Positions 61,638-64,000 of a stretch of DNA of 64,000 nt are shown here, piece after piece. The stretch spans positions 1-64,000 of the forward strand of contig NZ_FXZM01000005.1 in the NCBI RefSeq assembly GCF_900169175.1. Reading direction: 5' to 3'. This stretch comes from Brevibacterium jeotgali (lineage in GTDB: Bacteria; Actinomycetota; Actinomycetes; Actinomycetales; Brevibacteriaceae). Both the position numbers and the translations under genes were made by a program. The notes under the pieces were generated by a model, which worked only from the letters and a program-made list of their open reading frames with translations, was not told where the DNA came from and did no database searches. Position 1 is the first letter of the stretch. Each line of letters begins with the position of its first letter.

Positions 61638-61756
61638 GACGACGTCCTCCTCAGGCGACCAGCGGCGGTGCACCCATATCGAACACGAGGCGGCCGTCAC
61701 GAGTCAAGCACGCGACGGTCATGACATCGACCACGTTCTGTGCCACCATCGTCGGC

Positions 61757-62305
61757 ATGCCCCTCTCCGTCCACACACAGTCGATCCTGAGGCTGATCAC
61801 CGCGCTCGCGAACTCCGACCTGGAGGGCGAGACGATCGCCACGCAGGCCGACGTCCGCACGTTCGCACTGGCCCACGACTTCTCTCCCCCCGTGCACATC
61901 ACCGCTGATGACGTCCCCGGCCTGCAGTCCCTGCGACACCGCATCCGCGCCGTCTTCGCCGACGTGGACGGACCCGCAGACGCACGCGCCGCCGACCTGG
62001 CGAACGCACTCCTCCAGGAGACGCATGCCCTGCCGCAGCTGCAGCGCCACGACGGGTGGGGCTGGCACCTCCACGCCGTGCCGAACGAGGCGGGGATCGC
62101 CGTCCGCACGGCCGCGGACATCGCGATCGCCCTGGCGGACGCAGTGATCGACGAAGAGGTCTCCCGCATCGGCCGCTGCGCAGCCGATGACTGCGGCGCC
62201 CTCTTCGTGGACCTGTCGCGCAATCGGTCCAAGAGGTTCTGCGATCGCGGAAACTGCGCCAACCGCACCCACGTCGCCGCGTACCGCGCACGCCTCACGC
62301 CGTAG
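61757..62305 (+). CDS. CGNR zinc-finger (ABATE-type) regulator
   Basis: 182 residues. N-terminal ABATE-like ligand domain ('ILRLITALANSDLEG', 'LQSLRHRIRAVFADV') and C-terminal zinc finger 'RIGRCAADDCGALFVDLSRNRSKRFC' in parts, with 'CANRTHVAAYRAR'. The name-giving CGNR reads CANR here; the four Cys are kept. Such proteins are predicted stress-response transcription regulators. ATG 61757 is in a frame open well upstream; it starts the conserved part. Confidence 0.8.
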   Translation: MPLSVHTQSILRLITALANSDLEGETIATQADVRTFALAHDFSPPVHITADDVPGLQSLRHRIRAVFADVDGPADARAADLANALLQETHALPQLQRHDGWGWHLHAVPNEAGIAVRTAADIAIALADAVIDEEVSRIGRCAADDCGALFVDLSRNRSKRFCDRGNCANRTHVAAYRARLTP

Positions 62306-62377
62306 CGGCGACCGCCCCCACAGCGCGAAGAGCGCTCCGGATCCTCCGCCCCCACACCCATCCCGCACTCCGATCGC

Positions 62378-62383
62378 TACGCT
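62378..62383 (+). promoter_or_regulatory. -10 element of the GltS-like gene (leaderless)
   Basis: TACGCT, six bases before ATG 62390; no SD. Confidence 0.5.
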
Positions 62384-62389
62384 GGACCC

Positions 62390-64000
62390 ATGTCACCCCT
62401 GGGATTCGCAGCACTGCCGGCCATCCTCACCGTCGCAGGAGTGGTGCTCGCACTGACGATCAGCCCGTGGTGGTGGATCCTCGCAGCAGCGGGCGTCGCA
62501 CTGGTCGTCGTCGCGATCGTCGACTACACGCAGGCGCAGAACTCGATCCTCAGGAACTTCCCGCTGCTGGGCCACGGCCGCTTCATGCTCGAGGAGCTGC
62601 GGCCGATGATCCAGCAGTACTTCATCGAGCGGAACTGGGACGGCAAGCCGTTCGATCGCGACGCCCGCGCGCTGGTCTACGACCGCGCAGACGGGAAGAC
62701 ATCGGTCAAGAGCTTCGGCACGGAGCTCGAGGTCCGCCAGCCCGGCTACGAATACCTCACTCACGCCACCCTCCCCGCGCCCGCCGCCTCGAGCGAGCAC
62801 CGCGTGACGATCGGGGGCCCACAGTGCTCGCAGCCCTATGACGCCAGCCTCTTCAACATCTCCGCCATGAGCTACGGGTCGCTGTCCGTGAACGCGGTCC
62901 GCGCGATGAGCCACGGCGCCGCGAAGGGCGGCTTCCTCCACGAATCCGGAGAGGGCGGCCTCACCTCCTACCACCTGGACAGCGGGGCGGACATCCTCTG
63001 GGAGTTCGGCAGCGGCTACTTCGGATGCCGCACCCCTGAAGGCGACTTCTCCCCGGAGGAGTTCCGGAAGAAGGCCCTCCACCCCCACGTGAAGATGATC
63101 AACGTGAAGCTGTCACAGGGCGCCAAACCGGGCCTCGGCGGCGTCCTCCCCGCACCCAAGGTGACAGAGGAGATCGCACTGATCCGCGGAGTCCCCGCCT
63201 TCCAGGACTGCGTCTCGCCCCCGGGCCATACTGCGTTCTCCACGCCGCGACAGCTCATGGAGTTCATCGGCCGACTGCGGGAGCTGTCCGACGGCAAGCC
63301 CGTGGGCTTCAAGCTGTGCATCGGCACACGGGTGGACGTCCTCGCGATGTGCAAGGCGATGCACGAGACCGGCATCCGCCCGGACTTCATCATCGTCGAC
63401 GGGTCCGAGGGCGGCACCGGGGCCGCCCCGCTCGAATACCAGGACCACATGGGCACACCGCTGATCGAGGGGCTGCACATCCTGCACAACGCGCTCGTGG
63501 GCGCGGGACTGCGCGACGGGATCAGGATCGGCGCCGCGGGCAAGATCGCCAGCGGCCACGACGTGGTGCGCAGGCTCATCCAGGGGGCTGACTTCTGCAT
63601 GTCGGCGCGCGCGATGATGATGGCGGTCGGCTGCATCCAGGCGCAGAAGTGCCACACGGACCACTGCCCCACCGGCGTCGCGACGCAGAATCCCCGCTTC
63701 TACCGCGGCCTCGATCCGGTGTCCAAGGGCGAGCGCGTCTACCGCTTCCACCGAGCGACGATCACGGAAGTCGCACAGATGATCGCGACGCTCGGCGCCC
63801 ATGGCCCGCAGGACCTGTCACCGACGATGCTGCGGAGGCGGATCTCACAGACGGAGGTCGTCTCCTACGCCTCCCTCTACAACTGGCTCGAGCCCGATCA
63901 GCTCCTCACCGACCCTCCGCGCGGATGGGCGGGCGACTGGGAGCGCGCGGACGCGGACAGCTTCGGTGCCACCCCAGAGCCCGTCACACCGACGGGCTTC
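62390..64000 (+). CDS. FMN-binding glutamate synthase-family protein, membrane-anchored, truncated at window end
   Basis: 537 codons present. Two N-terminal helices ('FAALPAILTVAGVVLALTI', 'WWWILAAAGVALVVVAIV'), then the GltB central/FMN domain: 'FNISAMSYGSLSVNAVRAMS', 'GGFLHESGEGGLTSYH', 'VKLSQGAKPGLGGVLPAPKV', 'IIVDGSEGGTGAAPLEYQDH' and the Fe-S-like Cys cluster 'CIQAQKCHTDHCPTGVATQ'. It lacks the glutaminase domain, as in the GltB2/GltS-like family whose substrate is uncertain. It continues past the right edge. Confidence 0.9.
   Translation, partial: MSPLGFAALPAILTVAGVVLALTISPWWWILAAAGVALVVVAIVDYTQAQNSILRNFPLLGHGRFMLEELRPMIQQYFIERNWDGKPFDRDARALVYDRADGKTSVKSFGTELEVRQPGYEYLTHATLPAPAASSEHRVTIGGPQCSQPYDASLFNISAMSYGSLSVNAVRAMSHGAAKGGFLHESGEGGLTSYHLDSGADILWEFGSGYFGCRTPEGDFSPEEFRKKALHPHVKMINVKLSQGAKPGLGGVLPAPKVTEEIALIRGVPAFQDCVSPPGHTAFSTPRQLMEFIGRLRELSDGKPVGFKLCIGTRVDVLAMCKAMHETGIRPDFIIVDGSEGGTGAAPLEYQDHMGTPLIEGLHILHNALVGAGLRDGIRIGAAGKIASGHDVVRRLIQGADFCMSARAMMMAVGCIQAQKCHTDHCPTGVATQNPRFYRGLDPVSKGERVYRFHRATITEVAQMIATLGAHGPQDLSPTMLRRRISQTEVVSYASLYNWLEPDQLLTDPPRGWAGDWERADADSFGATPEPVTPTGF

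Overview
The window is high-GC, densely coded actinobacterial chromosome. The gene content (IdeR/DtxR regulator, PdxH and SerC, an XPB-type helicase beside its separate N-terminal-domain partner, DUF3027 and cold-shock neighbours, an FmdB / 5-formyl-THF cyclo-ligase / GalU / RimJ / three-helix membrane protein block, many leaderless starts) points to the order Micrococcales. Brevibacterium-like genera are plausible, but I cannot fix genus or species by eye. No phage, insertion sequence, CRISPR array or rRNA was seen; there is one tRNA, Arg(CCT).

Region 1 (1-16.1 kb) is a catabolic block for acyl-CoA thioesters. After a truncated aldehyde dehydrogenase, an NTF2-like protein and a GNAT protein come two minus-strand runs. 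One is acyl-CoA ligase, enoyl-CoA hydratase/isomerase, quinone-oxidoreductase-like MDR, SDR, second ligase, GyrI-like protein. The other is HSD10-like SDR, TetR regulator, nitronate-monooxygenase-like protein, third ligase. A thioesterase and a thiolase / acyl-CoA dehydrogenase pair are transcribed divergently. Two palindromic operator candidates lie at the two divergent promoters. Together the genes can activate a carboxylic acid to its CoA ester and run beta-oxidation-type steps. The substrate is unknown.

Region 2 (16.2-21.5 kb) is a complete TRAP transporter (DctQ, DctM) followed by two tandem paralogous DctP lipoproteins. Perfect hairpins sit between M and P1 and between P1 and P2. Its position suggests it may import the acid handled by region 1.

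Region 3 (21.6-34.2 kb) holds mixed metabolic genes (baeRF protein, Cys/Met PLP enzyme, GNAT, ornithine-cyclodeaminase-like, DUF488, succinate-semialdehyde-type dehydrogenase), then the conserved actinobacterial block: SepX/GlpR-like membrane protein, RimJ-like GNAT, GalU, 5-FCL, FmdB/Ruc-like zinc ribbon, SAF protein, MscL. The MoeA/gephyrin-like gene often found between galU and rimJ is absent here.

Region 4 (34.3-45 kb) starts with a 1636-residue SF1-helicase/Vsr-like-nuclease fusion whose Walker A lysine and Walker B glutamate are both replaced, plus a small coupled ORF. After tRNA-Arg comes a BlaI repressor / M56 metalloprotease / Cys-x-x-Cys membrane protein operon, facing a DsbA / CcdA / lipoprotein operon across a promoter packed with ACTA/TAGT half-sites. 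This looks like a regulated envelope thiol-redox system and, with the helicase fusion, is the most interesting part of the window.

Region 5 (45-64 kb) is mostly core genes: a tandem universal stress protein, a GlsB/YeaQ-type protein, an HNH protein with a coupled upstream small ORF, an NlpC/P60 hydrolase with a long leader, IdeR, PdxH, SerC, DUF456, MFS exporter, DUF3027, an extended cold-shock protein, the split XPB pair, MerR, a YjbR protein overlapping an EamA transporter antisense, a CGNR regulator and a truncated membrane-anchored GltS-type FMN protein.

Two window-wide traits stand out. Short degenerate tandem repeats (13-18 bp, a different unit each time) occur in many gaps. Long, nearly perfect GC hairpins without U-tracts close most convergent junctions.
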